From Leucobacter allii (GTDB taxonomy: Bacteria > Actinomycetota > Actinomycetes > Actinomycetales > Microbacteriaceae), in NCBI RefSeq assembly GCF_022919155.1, contig NZ_CP095045.1, positions 248,001 through 312,000 of the forward strand: a stretch of DNA of 64,000 nucleotides, read 5' to 3'. Below, piece after piece: positions 33,162 to 42,292 of the stretch. Under the pieces are notes generated by a model, which made no database searches, was not told the DNA's origin, and saw only the letters and a list, made by a program, of their open reading frames with translations. How positions within the stretch are numbered: position 1 is the first letter of the stretch; the number at the start of each line of letters is the position of its first letter. Both the position numbers and the translations under genes were made by a program.

Positions 33162-34158
33162 CACACTTACTCAGGAGCGCCCGAATGCGGCGCGTTCGCC
33201 GCATTGGCTGAGCCGACTGGTCGGCAGCAGCCTGGCTCCGATCGTCGTCGCGCTCGTCCTCGTCTCAATCGCGCTCGCGTTCCTCACGCCGAGCTTCCTG
33301 ACGGCGAGCAACCTCACGAACATCGTGACGCAGAGTGCGGTCGTCGGCATTGCGGCGATCGGGGCGACCTTCGTCATCATCACGAGCGGCATCGACCTCT
33401 CGGTCGGCTCGAACATCGCGCTCGCCGGGATGATCGGTGCGATCGTCGCGCAGGCGAGCGGGTCGGGATTCCTCGGGGTCGCGGCGGTGGTGCTCGTGTC
33501 GGTGCTCGTGGGCGCCGCCAACGGGGCCTCCGTCGCCTGGCTCGGTCTGGCGCCGTTCATTGTGACGCTCGCCGTGATGGGCATGGCGCGGGGGCTCACG
33601 CTCCAGATCTCACAGGGTCAGTCGGTCTACGGGCTGCCGCCGTCCCTGAGCTGGCTCGGAGCCTCGGCGATCCTCGACATCAAGACCTCGGCGCTCGTCA
33701 CCGTTCTCTTGTTCATCCTGGCTCACCTCGTGCTCTCGCAGACCACGTTCGGTCATCGCGTCTTCGCCGTCGGCGGGAACGCGGAGGCGGCGCGGCTCGC
33801 AGGCATCGACGTGCGCAGGGTGGTGTTCGCCTGCTACGTCATCGCCGGCCTTACAGCGGGAATCGCGGCCATCATCCTGCTCGGGCGCCTTGACTCCGCC
33901 ACGCCGAATGCGGCCACGGGAACCGAACTGCAGGTCATCGCCGCGGTCGTCATCGGGGGCACGAGCCTCTTCGGTGGCAAGGGGAGCATGATGGGGACAT
34001 TCGTCGGCGTCTTGCTCATCGGCGTGATCAACAACGGACTGACGCTGCTGAACGTATCCTCGTTCTGGGTGCAGTTCGTGCAGGGCGCGCTGATCTTCCT
34101 GGCCGTGCTCCTCGACTCCGTCAACAGCCGCCGCAAGCGGCGGACGGCAGGGCGGTAG
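33154..34158 (+). CDS. Ribose-type ABC transporter permease
   Basis: 334-aa membrane permease of the RbsC/BPD_transp_2 family with about 8-10 membrane segments. Characteristic motifs are AAIGATFVIITSGIDLSVGS near residue 70, GNAEAARLAGIDVRRV near 210 and VVIGGTSLFGGKGSMMGT near 270. ATG 33154 overlaps the ATPase stop by 8 nt. It completes the binding-protein/ATPase/permease set that lies between the quinate/shikimate genes and a hydrolase gene. Confidence 0.93.
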   Translation: MADTLTQERPNAARSPHWLSRLVGSSLAPIVVALVLVSIALAFLTPSFLTASNLTNIVTQSAVVGIAAIGATFVIITSGIDLSVGSNIALAGMIGAIVAQASGSGFLGVAAVVLVSVLVGAANGASVAWLGLAPFIVTLAVMGMARGLTLQISQGQSVYGLPPSLSWLGASAILDIKTSALVTVLLFILAHLVLSQTTFGHRVFAVGGNAEAARLAGIDVRRVVFACYVIAGLTAGIAAIILLGRLDSATPNAATGTELQVIAAVVIGGTSLFGGKGSMMGTFVGVLLIGVINNGLTLLNVSSFWVQFVQGALIFLAVLLDSVNSRRKRRTAGR

Positions 34159-34194
34159 GCGGCCGGGGCCGAGGACGAGGACGGAGCGGCGAAG

Positions 34195-35124
34195 ATGCGC
34201 GCAGACGCGGAGACGGACGGGTACCGCGCCCTCGGACGGAAACTGTCGAACTGGGGGCGCTGGGGACCGGACGACGAGCTCGGCACGATCAACCTCATCA
34301 CGCCGGAGCGACGGGCCGCGGCCGCCGCCCTGGTTTCCTCCGGCCTGAGCTTCGGGCTCGGTCTGCCGCTCGGCGCCGACGGTCCGCAGACCGGTGAGTC
34401 CGGCAGGCAGAACCCCCTGCACCTCATGACGCGCACCGTCGACGATCCGCCGCATCCGACGGGATTCCACTACTTCGACGATGCGCTCTTCGTGCACCTG
34501 CAGGCGAGCACTCAGCTGGACGGTCTCGCTCACGTCGGCTACGACGGGCAGTTGTACAACGGGGTGCCCGTGACCGCGGTGACGAGAGCCGGGGCGGCGC
34601 GCCTCGGCGTCCAGCATCTCGCGACGGCCCTCACCGGCCGAGGCGTGCTGCTCGACATCCCGCGACTGCTCGGGCGACGACTCGGCCGCTCAGAGGAGAT
34701 CTCCGCCGCGCTGCTCGAGCGCGCCGCCCGCGAGCAGCGCGTCGCGATCGGTGCGGGTGACCTGCTGTTCATCCGCACGGGCTGGATCGCCCGCATCACC
34801 GAGGAGCATGACCGTCGGGGATTCTTCGCGACTGAACCGGGGCTCGCGCTCGACACAGCGTCCTGGCTCGCCGATAGGGACGTCGCCTTCGTGGCCTCGG
34901 ATAACTGGGGCGTCGAGGCGACGCCTGCGCGAGGCGGGGACGAGATGCCCCTGCATTGCGTGCTCATCCGCGATGTCGGGATGCCACTCGGGGAGATGCT
35001 CGATCTCGAGGCGGTCGCCGCGCACGCGGCATCGATCGGACGCTGGGAGTTCTTCGCGAGCTGCGCCGCCCTCGAGGTCGTCGGCGGGGTCGGCTCGGTG
35101 CTCACCCCGATTGTGACATTCTGA
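34195..35124 (+). CDS. Cyclase-family (kynurenine formamidase-like) hydrolase
   Basis: 309-aa protein of the cyclase family (PF04199 type), metal-dependent hydrolases that include bacterial kynurenine formamidase and isatin hydrolase. The metal motif is seen as TQLDGLAHVGYDGQLYNG (about residues 103-120) with Asp and His; further pieces are RGVLLDIPRL near 145 and the ADRDVAFVASDNWGVE region near 225. The DGLAHV version replaces the more usual HGTHVD. It probably hydrolyses a lactone, amide or ring ketone in this catabolic block. Starts 36 nt after the permease gene. Confidence 0.88.
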   Translation: MRADAETDGYRALGRKLSNWGRWGPDDELGTINLITPERRAAAAALVSSGLSFGLGLPLGADGPQTGESGRQNPLHLMTRTVDDPPHPTGFHYFDDALFVHLQASTQLDGLAHVGYDGQLYNGVPVTAVTRAGAARLGVQHLATALTGRGVLLDIPRLLGRRLGRSEEISAALLERAAREQRVAIGAGDLLFIRTGWIARITEEHDRRGFFATEPGLALDTASWLADRDVAFVASDNWGVEATPARGGDEMPLHCVLIRDVGMPLGEMLDLEAVAAHAASIGRWEFFASCAALEVVGGVGSVLTPIVTF

Positions 35125-35134
35125 GAACGAAGCG

Positions 35135-35830
35135 ATGAGCGCACGGGAGAACGACGTGGAGCAGAAGACCGGGGACCGCGGAACACCGAAGACCCGCAAT
35201 GCCGCGCAGACGCGCGCGGACATCCTGCGCGTCGCGACTACGGAGTTCGCCGCGCACGGGCTTGCGGGATCGCGGATCGACGAGATCGCGAGTCTCACGC
35301 GCACGACGAAGCGGATGATCTACTACTACTTCGAGTCAAAGGAGGGGCTCTATCTCGCCGCGATGGAGAGCGCGTACACCGTGATCCGCGAACTCGAGCG
35401 CGAACTGGAGATCGACCATCTCGAACCGGTCGCCGCGCTTCGCGCGTTGGCCGAGGCGACCTATGATCATCACACGAGCCACCGCGACTTCGTGCGGCTG
35501 GTGGCGATCGAGAACGTGCATCGGGCCGAGATCATCTCCCAGTCGGAGGTGATCCCTGATCTCAACGCGACCGCGGTCGCGACGGCCGAACGCGTGCTGC
35601 ACAGGGGCGTCGAGGCCGGACTATTCCGGGACGACGTCGACGCGCTCGACCTGCACATGATCATCAGCTCGTACGCCGTCTTCCACGTCGCGAACCGGTA
35701 CACCTTCCGCACGCTCTTCGGCCGTGATCTCCTCGAGCCCGCTCGGCACGAGCACTACCGCCGGCTCGCAGGCGACCTCGCGGTCTCGACCATCTCACGC
35801 CCGACGGGCGGAGACGCGAACCGACCCTAG
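35135..35830 (+). CDS. TetR-family transcriptional regulator
   Basis: 231-aa TetR regulator with an N-terminal HTH (about 20-75: TRADILRVATTEFAAHGLAG, IDEIASLTRTTKRMIYYYFESKEGLY in two parts) and a large effector domain. It begins 10 nt after the cyclase gene and ends the plus-strand quinate block, overlapping the convergent ROK gene by 4 nt. As the only regulator within the block it is the likely controller of the divergent promoter at 29066-29181. A quinate or protocatechuate-type ligand is inference. Confidence 0.9.
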   Translation: MSARENDVEQKTGDRGTPKTRNAAQTRADILRVATTEFAAHGLAGSRIDEIASLTRTTKRMIYYYFESKEGLYLAAMESAYTVIRELERELEIDHLEPVAALRALAEATYDHHTSHRDFVRLVAIENVHRAEIISQSEVIPDLNATAVATAERVLHRGVEAGLFRDDVDALDLHMIISSYAVFHVANRYTFRTLFGRDLLEPARHEHYRRLAGDLAVSTISRPTGGDANRP

Positions 35831-37014
35831 CCCCGCGTCAGGGCGCGGAGCGCCTCGCGGGAGAGGGTGTGGTCGATGGCGAGCATGCCGGCGCCCAGCA
35901 CGCCGGCCCGGTCGGCGGCGCTCGAGTGCACGATCGAGAGCCGTTCGGTCGCGATCGGGATCGAGCGGGTGTACACGACCTCGCGCACCCCGGCGATGAT
36001 GTGCTCGCCCACCCGGGCCATCGATCCGCCGATCGCGATCACGGACGGGTTCATGAGGCTCACGCAGGTCGTGAGCACCTCGCCGATGTCCCGGCCGGCC
36101 TGCCGCACGGCCTGGATCGCCTCGATGTTGCCGCGCTTCACGAGCTCCACGACCGCGTTCCCGTCGGCCGCGTCGATCCCGCGCGAGCGGAGCTCGCGGG
36201 CGATCGCCGGACCCGAGGCGAGCGCCTCGAGGCAGCCGCGGTTGCCGCAGCTGCAGGGGATGTCGGCGCCGCGCGCGACCCTGACGTGCCCGATGTCGCC
36301 GGCGACGCCCTGCGCGCCGCGGACGAGGCGGCCGCCCGAGATCACGCCGAGCCCGATGCCGGTCGCGACCTTCACGAAGACCAGGTGGTCCGTGCCCGGC
36401 CAGGCGAGCGCCCGCTCGCCCCAGGCCATGATGTTGACGTCGTTGTCGACGAGCACGGGGACGTCGAGATGGCGGCGCACCCAGCCGGGCACGTCGAAGC
36501 GGTCCCAGCCCGGCATGATCGGGGGGTTGACGGGTCGTCCGCTCGAGAACTCGACGGGCCCCGGCACGCCGATGCCGATCGCGATCGCCTCGTGCTCCGC
36601 GTGCCCGGTGGTCCGCAGCAGCTCCCGTGCGACCTCAACGACGTGCGCCAGCACCGTCTCGGGTCCGAGCGCCACGGCGAGCTCCTCGGTGCGCTCGGCG
36701 AGCACGGTCGCCGCGAGATCCATCACCGCGACCGTCGCATGGGAGGCCCCGATGTCGACCGCGATGACGACGCGGGCCGCCGGGTTCAGCGCGAACTGCG
36801 CCGGCGGGCGCCCGCCGGTCGACGCGGCCTCGGAGACCGGGGCGATGAGGCCGAGGCGCATGAGCTCATCGACCCGCGCCGCCACCGTCGAACGCGCGAG
36901 ACCCGTCGTCTTCGCGAGCTGCGCCCGGGTGCGCGGGGTCCCGTCTCGGAGCAGCTCGAAGAGCTCGCCGATGCCGGTCGCGGCCGGTGCCGGCTCCGGG
37001 CGCGTGGCTGCCAA
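35827..37014 (-). CDS. ROK-family transcriptional regulator
   Basis: 395-aa regulator with an N-terminal MarR-like winged helix (about 12-65: RAQLAKTTGLARSTVAARVDEL) and a C-terminal ROK sugar-kinase-like domain. The latter has the nucleotide loop VIAVDIGASHATVAVMDLA, EFSSGRPVNPP and the zinc motif CSCGNRGCLEALAS. ROK regulators sense sugars or sugar phosphates. It is the last gene of the minus-strand operon with a sugar ABC ATPase and permease and probably represses the divergent promoter region 39570-39812. ATG 37014 starts 3 nt after the permease stop. Confidence 0.93.
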   Translation of the reverse strand: MAATRPEPAPAATGIGELFELLRDGTPRTRAQLAKTTGLARSTVAARVDELMRLGLIAPVSEAASTGGRPPAQFALNPAARVVIAVDIGASHATVAVMDLAATVLAERTEELAVALGPETVLAHVVEVARELLRTTGHAEHEAIAIGIGVPGPVEFSSGRPVNPPIMPGWDRFDVPGWVRRHLDVPVLVDNDVNIMAWGERALAWPGTDHLVFVKVATGIGLGVISGGRLVRGAQGVAGDIGHVRVARGADIPCSCGNRGCLEALASGPAIARELRSRGIDAADGNAVVELVKRGNIEAIQAVRQAGRDIGEVLTTCVSLMNPSVIAIGGSMARVGEHIIAGVREVVYTRSIPIATERLSIVHSSAADRAGVLGAGMLAIDHTLSREALRALTRG

Positions 37015-37017
37015 ACG

Positions 37018-38052
37018 TCACTCTCCTCGTCGGTTCTGCTTCGCGAAGCGCTGCTGCAGCAGCACGGCGACGACGATGATGACGCCCTTCGCGACCGCCT
37101 GCACCGAAGAGGTGAGGTTCAGCTGCACGAAGACGTTCGACAGCGTCGAGAAGATCAGCACGCCGAGTACCGTGCCGACGATTGTACCGCGACCGCCGAC
37201 GAGCAGCGTGCCGCCGACCACGACGGCGGCGATCGCGTCGAGCTCGTAGAGCTGCCCGTGCGTCGAGGTCCCCGCCGTGGTCCGTGCGAGGATCATCACC
37301 GCGGCGATGCCGGCGGTCAGCCCCGCGATCGTGTACAGCCACATGGTGTGCCGCTTCACATCGATGCCGGCGAGCCGCGACGCCTCGCGGTTGCCGCCGA
37401 TCGCGACGGTGCGGCGGCCGAAGGTGGTCCGGTTGAGCAGCACCCAGCCGGCGACGGCGACGAGGACGAAGATCCAGATCAGCACGTCGATGCCGAGGAT
37501 GTCGGCGTTGAAGAAGGCGACGAAGTCGCGCTCGGAGAGCACGAGCGTGCGCTTCTCGCCGATGATCTCGGCGAGACCGCGCGCGCCGACGAGCATTGCG
37601 AGCGTGGCCATGAAGGCGACCACGTTGCCGTAGGCGATCACGATGCCGTTGACGAGACCGGCGAGCGCGCCGACGGCGAGGGCGATGATCACGATGACGA
37701 TCCAGTGCGTCTGCTCGCCGAGCTGCTGCGACACCTCGATCGTCGCGACGACGGAGGCGAGTCCCATCACCGAGCCGACGGAGAGATCGATGCCGCCCGC
37801 GGTGATGACGAAGGTCATGCCGATGCTGATGACGCCGATGATGGACGCCTGGCGGAGGATCGTGAGGGCATTGCTCAGCGTGGGGAAGTCGCTCGGCGAG
37901 GTGACGGCGCCGATCGCGACGATGAGGATCAGCGCCACGACGAGTCCCAGGGTGCGCGCGCCCGGCCCCGAGAGGAGCCGCTTCGCCAGCGGGGGCGCCG
38001 GGGCTGCGGGAGGCGCTGGAGGCGCGGTCGATGCGGGGGTCGGCTCGCTCAT
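37018..38052 (-). CDS. Sugar ABC transporter permease
   Basis: 344-aa RbsC-like membrane permease. After a Pro/Ala-rich cytoplasmic leader (about 25 residues) come membrane segments LGLVVALILIVAIGAVTS and GMTFVITAGGIDLSVGSVMG, the family signature near residue 80, and VAIGGNREASRLAGIDVKRH near 225. The end QQRFAKQNRRGE is basic and cytoplasmic. ATG 38052 overlaps the ATPase stop by 4 nt. It forms one importer with the ATPase at 38049 and the divergent binding protein at 39813. Confidence 0.93.
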   Translation of the reverse strand: MSEPTPASTAPPAPPAAPAPPLAKRLLSGPGARTLGLVVALILIVAIGAVTSPSDFPTLSNALTILRQASIIGVISIGMTFVITAGGIDLSVGSVMGLASVVATIEVSQQLGEQTHWIVIVIIALAVGALAGLVNGIVIAYGNVVAFMATLAMLVGARGLAEIIGEKRTLVLSERDFVAFFNADILGIDVLIWIFVLVAVAGWVLLNRTTFGRRTVAIGGNREASRLAGIDVKRHTMWLYTIAGLTAGIAAVMILARTTAGTSTHGQLYELDAIAAVVVGGTLLVGGRGTIVGTVLGVLIFSTLSNVFVQLNLTSSVQAVAKGVIIVVAVLLQQRFAKQNRRGE

Positions 38053-39569
38053 GCGGCGGTTCCTTCCATGACGAGGTCGAGCACGTCGTGCTCCGTGAGT
38101 GATGCGGCCGGCGCGGTGCGCAGCACCTCGCCCTCCGCGATGACGAGGACCGTGTCGGCGAGTCCGAGGACCTCCTCGATCTCGCTCGAGACGACGACCA
38201 CGGCGTTGCCGGCCGCCGCGAGCTCCCGGATCAGGGCGTAGATCTCGGCGCGCGCGCCGACGTCGACGCCGCGGGTGGGCTCGTCGAGCAGCAGCACGCG
38301 CGTGCCGTGGAGCAGCCACCGGCCGAGCAGGATCTTCTGCTGGTTGCCTCCCGAGAGCGTGACGGCGGGGCGGTCCGGATCCGCGGGGCGCAGCTCCAGG
38401 GCGGCCATCTGGCGGCTCGCCGCCTCCCGCTCCTCGGCGATCCCGAGAAAGCCGGCCTTGGCGTACCTGCCGAAGCTCGGGAGCGTCATGTTGAGGAAGA
38501 CGGACTCCTCGATGACGAGGCCCTGGCTCTTGCGCTCTTCGGGGGACAGGCCAACGCCCGCCGCCACGGCGGCGCGCACGGATCCCCGGGGGAGCTCGGC
38601 CCCGCCGACGGCGACCGCGCCGGCCGAGGCGCGGCGCGCACCGTAGACGGTCTCGAGGATCTCCGAGCGGCCGGAGCCGACGAGGCCGGCGAAGCCGACG
38701 ACCTCCCCGGCCCGCACGGTGAAGGACACCTCGGAGAAGACGCCGTCGAGGGCGAGATCGGTGACCTCGAGCATCACCGGAGCGTCCGCGGGAACGGGCG
38801 TGGCCTCGGGGAAGACGTTCTCGACCGCGCGCCCGGTCATCAGACGGATCAGCTCGTGCGTCGGGGTCTCGGAGACCGGCAGGCCGCTCGCCATGCTCCG
38901 TCCGTCCTTGAGGACGGTGATGCGATCGCCGATCTCGCGGATCTCCTCGAGGCGGTGCGTGATGTAGACGACGGCGATGCCGGCCGAGGTGAGTTCGCGG
39001 ACGACGCGGAACAGGTTCTTCACCTCCTCGGTGTCGAGCACGGCCGAGGGCTCGTCCATGATCATGAGCTCGATGTCGTGGGACAGCGCGCGGGCCATGC
39101 TCACGATCTGCTGGTTGGCCGCGCTGAGCTCCCCGACCTCCTGATGCGGCGACAGGCCCGCGTGGCCGAGCCTCGCGAGCAGTTCGCGGGTGCGCCTGGC
39201 GGCCTCGCGGCGGCGCGTGAAGCCCCCCTGCGCGATCTCGTGGCCGAGGAAGACGTTCTCGGCGACCGTCAGGCCCTCGACGACGTCGAGCTCCTGGTGC
39301 ATCGTGGCGATGCCGAGGCGGATGGCGGACTGCGGGTCGGGCAGCGCGACGTCGCGGCCGTGCCACAGGATCTCGCCCTCGTCCGGCTGATGCACCCCCG
39401 CGAGCATCTTGATGAGCGTCGACTTGCCCGCACCGTTCTGGCCGAGCACGCAGTGCACCTCGCCGGGCAGGATGCTCAGGTCGACGCCGGACAGCGCGGC
39501 GACGCCCGCGAAGCGCTTGGCGGCGCCGCGGACCTCGAGTAATGCCTGAGGATGGTCATCTTTGATCAC
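38049..39569 (-). CDS. Sugar ABC transporter ATP-binding protein, two-domain
   Basis: 506-aa RbsA-like ATPase. Domain 1 has Walker A GQNGAGKST near residue 40, signature-like ELSAANQQIVSMARAL, Walker B LMIMDEPSAVLD. Domain 2 has the degenerate GLVGSGRSE loop and signature LSGGNQQKILLGR, Walker B VLLLDEPTRGVD. The frame is open to 39701, but the family begins at about 39560; GTG 39569 was chosen. TTATGT on the minus strand (complement of 39577-39582) ends 7 nt before this GTG, so the message may be leaderless, although its -35 is weak. Confidence 0.92.
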   Translation of the reverse strand: MIKDDHPQALLEVRGAAKRFAGVAALSGVDLSILPGEVHCVLGQNGAGKSTLIKMLAGVHQPDEGEILWHGRDVALPDPQSAIRLGIATMHQELDVVEGLTVAENVFLGHEIAQGGFTRRREAARRTRELLARLGHAGLSPHQEVGELSAANQQIVSMARALSHDIELMIMDEPSAVLDTEEVKNLFRVVRELTSAGIAVVYITHRLEEIREIGDRITVLKDGRSMASGLPVSETPTHELIRLMTGRAVENVFPEATPVPADAPVMLEVTDLALDGVFSEVSFTVRAGEVVGFAGLVGSGRSEILETVYGARRASAGAVAVGGAELPRGSVRAAVAAGVGLSPEERKSQGLVIEESVFLNMTLPSFGRYAKAGFLGIAEEREAASRQMAALELRPADPDRPAVTLSGGNQQKILLGRWLLHGTRVLLLDEPTRGVDVGARAEIYALIRELAAAGNAVVVVSSEIEEVLGLADTVLVIAEGEVLRTAPAASLTEHDVLDLVMEGTAA

Positions 39570-39812
39570 GCGGCAAACATAACACGGCAGGAAACCGTGC
39601 ACCAGGCCGAAACCACTCCGGTGCAGAGCGCCCGTGGCCGCGTCATCATGCAGGTGTATGCGGAATATCGGCAGAGGTGACTTTTGTATAACATTCGGCA
39701 AAAGATGCCAATGTGCACCGCTCGTCTGTTAGCTTGGTCGCGTCAGCGAGGATCGCATGCCGCGATGAGGCGGTGCCGACCGCGCTGCCGCATCACATTC
39801 AAGGAGGAAGAC
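39570..39812. promoter_or_regulatory. Divergent promoter region of the sugar importer
   Basis: 243-nt gap between the divergent ATPase and binding-protein genes; no gene is supported here. It is AT-richer than the surroundings. Visible elements are TATAAC (39687-39692), a possible -10 for the plus strand, a small inverted repeat GGCA-N5-TGCC (39697-39709) just downstream of it, TTATGT on the minus strand (39582-39577), and the strong ribosome site AAGGAGGAAG at 39801-39810. The ROK protein is the likely regulator. Confidence 0.5.
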
Positions 39813-40859
39813 ATGCGTTCAGCACGGGCGGCCCGCATCCGGGGCCTGGTCATCGGAGTCACCGCGATCGCCTCGATCGGGCTCCTCACCGCGTGCAGCG
39901 GCGGCGGCGCGGAGGAGAGCGTCGCCGACAAGGGCACGAACAGCGAGGAGAACGCGGCGAGCGGCGACACGGTGGTCATCGGCTTCTCGGGGCCCGCCGC
40001 CGACCACGGCTGGCTCGGCGCGATCAACTCGGGCGCCGATGCCGCGGCCGAGAAGTTCGACGACATCGAGCTGAAGAAGGCCGAGGGCACGAACGATCCG
40101 AACGCGCAGATCGCCGCGGTCGAGACCTTCATCAACGAGGGCGTCGACGCGATCGTGCTCCAGCCCACCGACGGCGCGGCGCTCACGGAGGTCGCGATCA
40201 AGGCGATGCAGGCCGGCATCCCCGTCGTCAACGTCGACCGCGAGTTCTCGAGCCCCTTCGCCGCACGTACCACCGTGCTCGGCGACAACTACGGCATGGG
40301 CGTCTCGGCGGGCACCTACATCTGCGAGCAGCTCGAGGACACCCCCGACGCCGTCGTCGCCGAGATCGCCGGGATCGACTCGCTGCCGCTGACGCAGGAC
40401 CGCTCGCAGGGCTTCTCGGACGCCCTCGAGGACTGCGGGCTCGAGGTCGGACCGCGCGTCGCGGCCGACTTCACCGTGGCGGGCGGAGAGGCGGCGGCAT
40501 CGCAGCTGCTCTCGGCGAACCCCGAGATCGACGCGCTGTGGAACCACGACGACGACCAGGGCGTCGGCGTGCTCGCCGCCATCGAGTCCGCGGGCCGCGA
40601 CGAGTTCTTCATGGTCGGCGGCGCCGGTTCGAAGAACATGATGGATCGGATCGAAGCCGACGACAGCGTCATCAAGGCCACGATCGTCTACCCCTCGACG
40701 CAGGCCGCCGACGGCATCGCGCTCGCGCGGCTCATCGTGCAGGGGAAGACCATGAGCGATCTCATCACGCCGAGCGTGCCGAACCGCGTCGTGCTCGACG
40801 CACCCGTCGTGACGAAGGACAACGTCGCGGAGTTCATCGACCTCGCCTTCGAGTCCTGA
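39813..40859 (+). CDS. Sugar ABC transporter substrate-binding lipoprotein
   Basis: 348-aa RbsB-like binding protein. Lipoprotein signal: MRSARAARIRG, hydrophobic LVIGVTAIASIGLL and lipobox LTAC near residue 24. The mature part has VVIGFSGPAADHGWLGAINSG, the EGVDAIVLQPTDGAALTEV hinge segment and ESAGRDEFFMVGGAGS in the second lobe. ATG 39813 has AAGGAGG upstream. It is divergent from its ATPase and permease, and followed by an oxidoreductase and an isomerase, so the ligand is probably a sugar or cyclitol processed by those enzymes. Confidence 0.93.
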   Translation: MRSARAARIRGLVIGVTAIASIGLLTACSGGGAEESVADKGTNSEENAASGDTVVIGFSGPAADHGWLGAINSGADAAAEKFDDIELKKAEGTNDPNAQIAAVETFINEGVDAIVLQPTDGAALTEVAIKAMQAGIPVVNVDREFSSPFAARTTVLGDNYGMGVSAGTYICEQLEDTPDAVVAEIAGIDSLPLTQDRSQGFSDALEDCGLEVGPRVAADFTVAGGEAAASQLLSANPEIDALWNHDDDQGVGVLAAIESAGRDEFFMVGGAGSKNMMDRIEADDSVIKATIVYPSTQAADGIALARLIVQGKTMSDLITPSVPNRVVLDAPVVTKDNVAEFIDLAFES

Positions 40860-40861
40860 GC

Positions 40862-40902
40862 GGGCGGGCCGGCGCCCGGGCAATCCGGCGTCGGCCCCGC
40901 CC
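40862..40902 (+). terminator. Intercistronic stem-loop after the binding-protein gene
   Basis: Arms 40862-40876 and 40887-40902 (GGGCGGGCC... and its near complement) form a 15-bp GC stem with one bulge and one G-U pair, 10-nt loop, no T-run. Such structures after a binding-protein gene often lower transcription of the downstream enzymes or protect the upstream mRNA end. Confidence 0.48.
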
Positions 40903-40932
40903 CGCGCACACCACTATCGAGAGGACACCACC

Positions 40933-42174
40933 GTGACGGATACGGACCGCCCGACGCTGCGCGTCGCGATGATCGGACACGGCTTCATGGGGGCCGCGCA
41001 CTCGGTCGGCTGGCGGCAGGCGCCGGCCGTGTTCGAGCTGCCCGCGGCGGTCGAGATGGCCGTCGTCGTCGGGCGCGATGCCGAGCGCGTCGCCGCGGAC
41101 GCCGCGCACTGGGGCTGGGCGGAGTCGGCGACGGACTGGCGCGAGGTCGTCGCCCGGGATGACATCGACGTCGTCGACATCGTCACGCCGGGGGGCTCGC
41201 ACGCGGAGGTCGCGCTCGCCGCGCTCGCCGCGGGCAAGCACGTGCTGTGCGAGAAGCCGCTCGCCAACTCCCTCGACGAGGCCGCCGAGATGGCGTCCGC
41301 GGCGCAGGAGGCCGCGGCGCGCGGCGTGCACGCCATGGTCGGGTTCACCTACCGCCGCGTGCCGGCGGTCACCTTCATGCGGCAGCTCATCGCCGAGGGC
41401 GCGGTCGGCCGCATCCGCCAGGTCAGGGCCGCCTATCAGCAGGACTGGCTCGTCGATGCCCGCGCGCCCCTCGCGTGGCGACTGCAGAAGGAGCATGCGG
41501 GCTCCGGCGCCCTCGGCGACATCGGCGCCCACATCATCGACATGACCCGCTTCGTCACGGGGCAGGAGCTGACGGAGGTCTCTGGCACGCTCGAGACCAT
41601 CGTCGCGGAGCGGCCGCTGCCCGGCTCCGGCACGGGCCACGGCCTGGGGGCCGGTGCGGGCCCCGCGGGCGAGGAGGCGCCGATGGGTCGCGTGACCGTG
41701 GACGACTCCGCGTACTTCACGGCCAGGCTCTCGGGCGGCGCGCTCGCCTCCTTCGAGGCGACGCGCTTCGCGACGGGGAAGAAGAACGCGCTCACGCTCG
41801 AGGTCTTCGGCGACGCGGGCGCGATCGCCTTCGACCTCGAGGACCTCAACCGCCTGCGCGTCTACGACGCGACGGCCCCCGCCGGGCGGCAGGGCTTCAC
41901 GCAGGTGATCGTGACCTCGCCCGAGCACCCCTACGTCGGCGCGTGGTGGCCGGACGGCCACATGCTCGGGTACGAGCACGGATTCTCCCATCAGGTCGTG
42001 GACCTCGTCCGCGGCATCGCGAGCTCCGCGGCGCACGGACCCGGCGCCCCCATCGAGCCGGAGGCCGTCGTGCACCCGAGCTTTGCCGAGGGCCTCGCGG
42101 TGCAGCGCGTGCTCGCCGCCGTCGAGACGAGCGCCGCGCGCGGCTCCGCATGGGTCGCGGTGGAGCGCGAGTGA
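40933..42174 (+). CDS. Gfo/Idh/MocA-family oxidoreductase
   Basis: 413-aa NAD(P)-dependent oxidoreductase acting on a sugar, amino-sugar or cyclitol. The Rossmann motif [14 protein letters not shown] starts near residue 10, the cofactor-site [12 protein letters not shown] is near 110 with the conserved EKP, and the second domain carries [11 protein letters not shown], the GDIGxHxID substrate motif, near 195. Start GTG 40933 with GAGAGGA upstream. It sits between a sugar binding protein and a sugar isomerase in the same direction. The long loop around residues 225-250 (Gly/Pro-rich) is an insertion. Confidence 0.93.
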   Translation: MTDTDRPTLRVAMIGHGFMGAAHSVGWRQAPAVFELPAAVEMAVVVGRDAERVAADAAHWGWAESATDWREVVARDDIDVVDIVTPGGSHAEVALAALAAGKHVLCEKPLANSLDEAAEMASAAQEAAARGVHAMVGFTYRRVPAVTFMRQLIAEGAVGRIRQVRAAYQQDWLVDARAPLAWRLQKEHAGSGALGDIGAHIIDMTRFVTGQELTEVSGTLETIVAERPLPGSGTGHGLGAGAGPAGEEAPMGRVTVDDSAYFTARLSGGALASFEATRFATGKKNALTLEVFGDAGAIAFDLEDLNRLRVYDATAPAGRQGFTQVIVTSPEHPYVGAWWPDGHMLGYEHGFSHQVVDLVRGIASSAAHGPGAPIEPEAVVHPSFAEGLAVQRVLAAVETSAARGSAWVAVERE

Positions 42175-42292
42175 GCGCCACGCGCGCGACCGAAGCCGCA
42201 CGGCGGGGTCGCGGATCCCGCAGACCACACCAGGCCAGCACCGCGGTGCGGGCCGTTCCCGACACCGACGCACGCGAAGGAGCGCAGCGACC

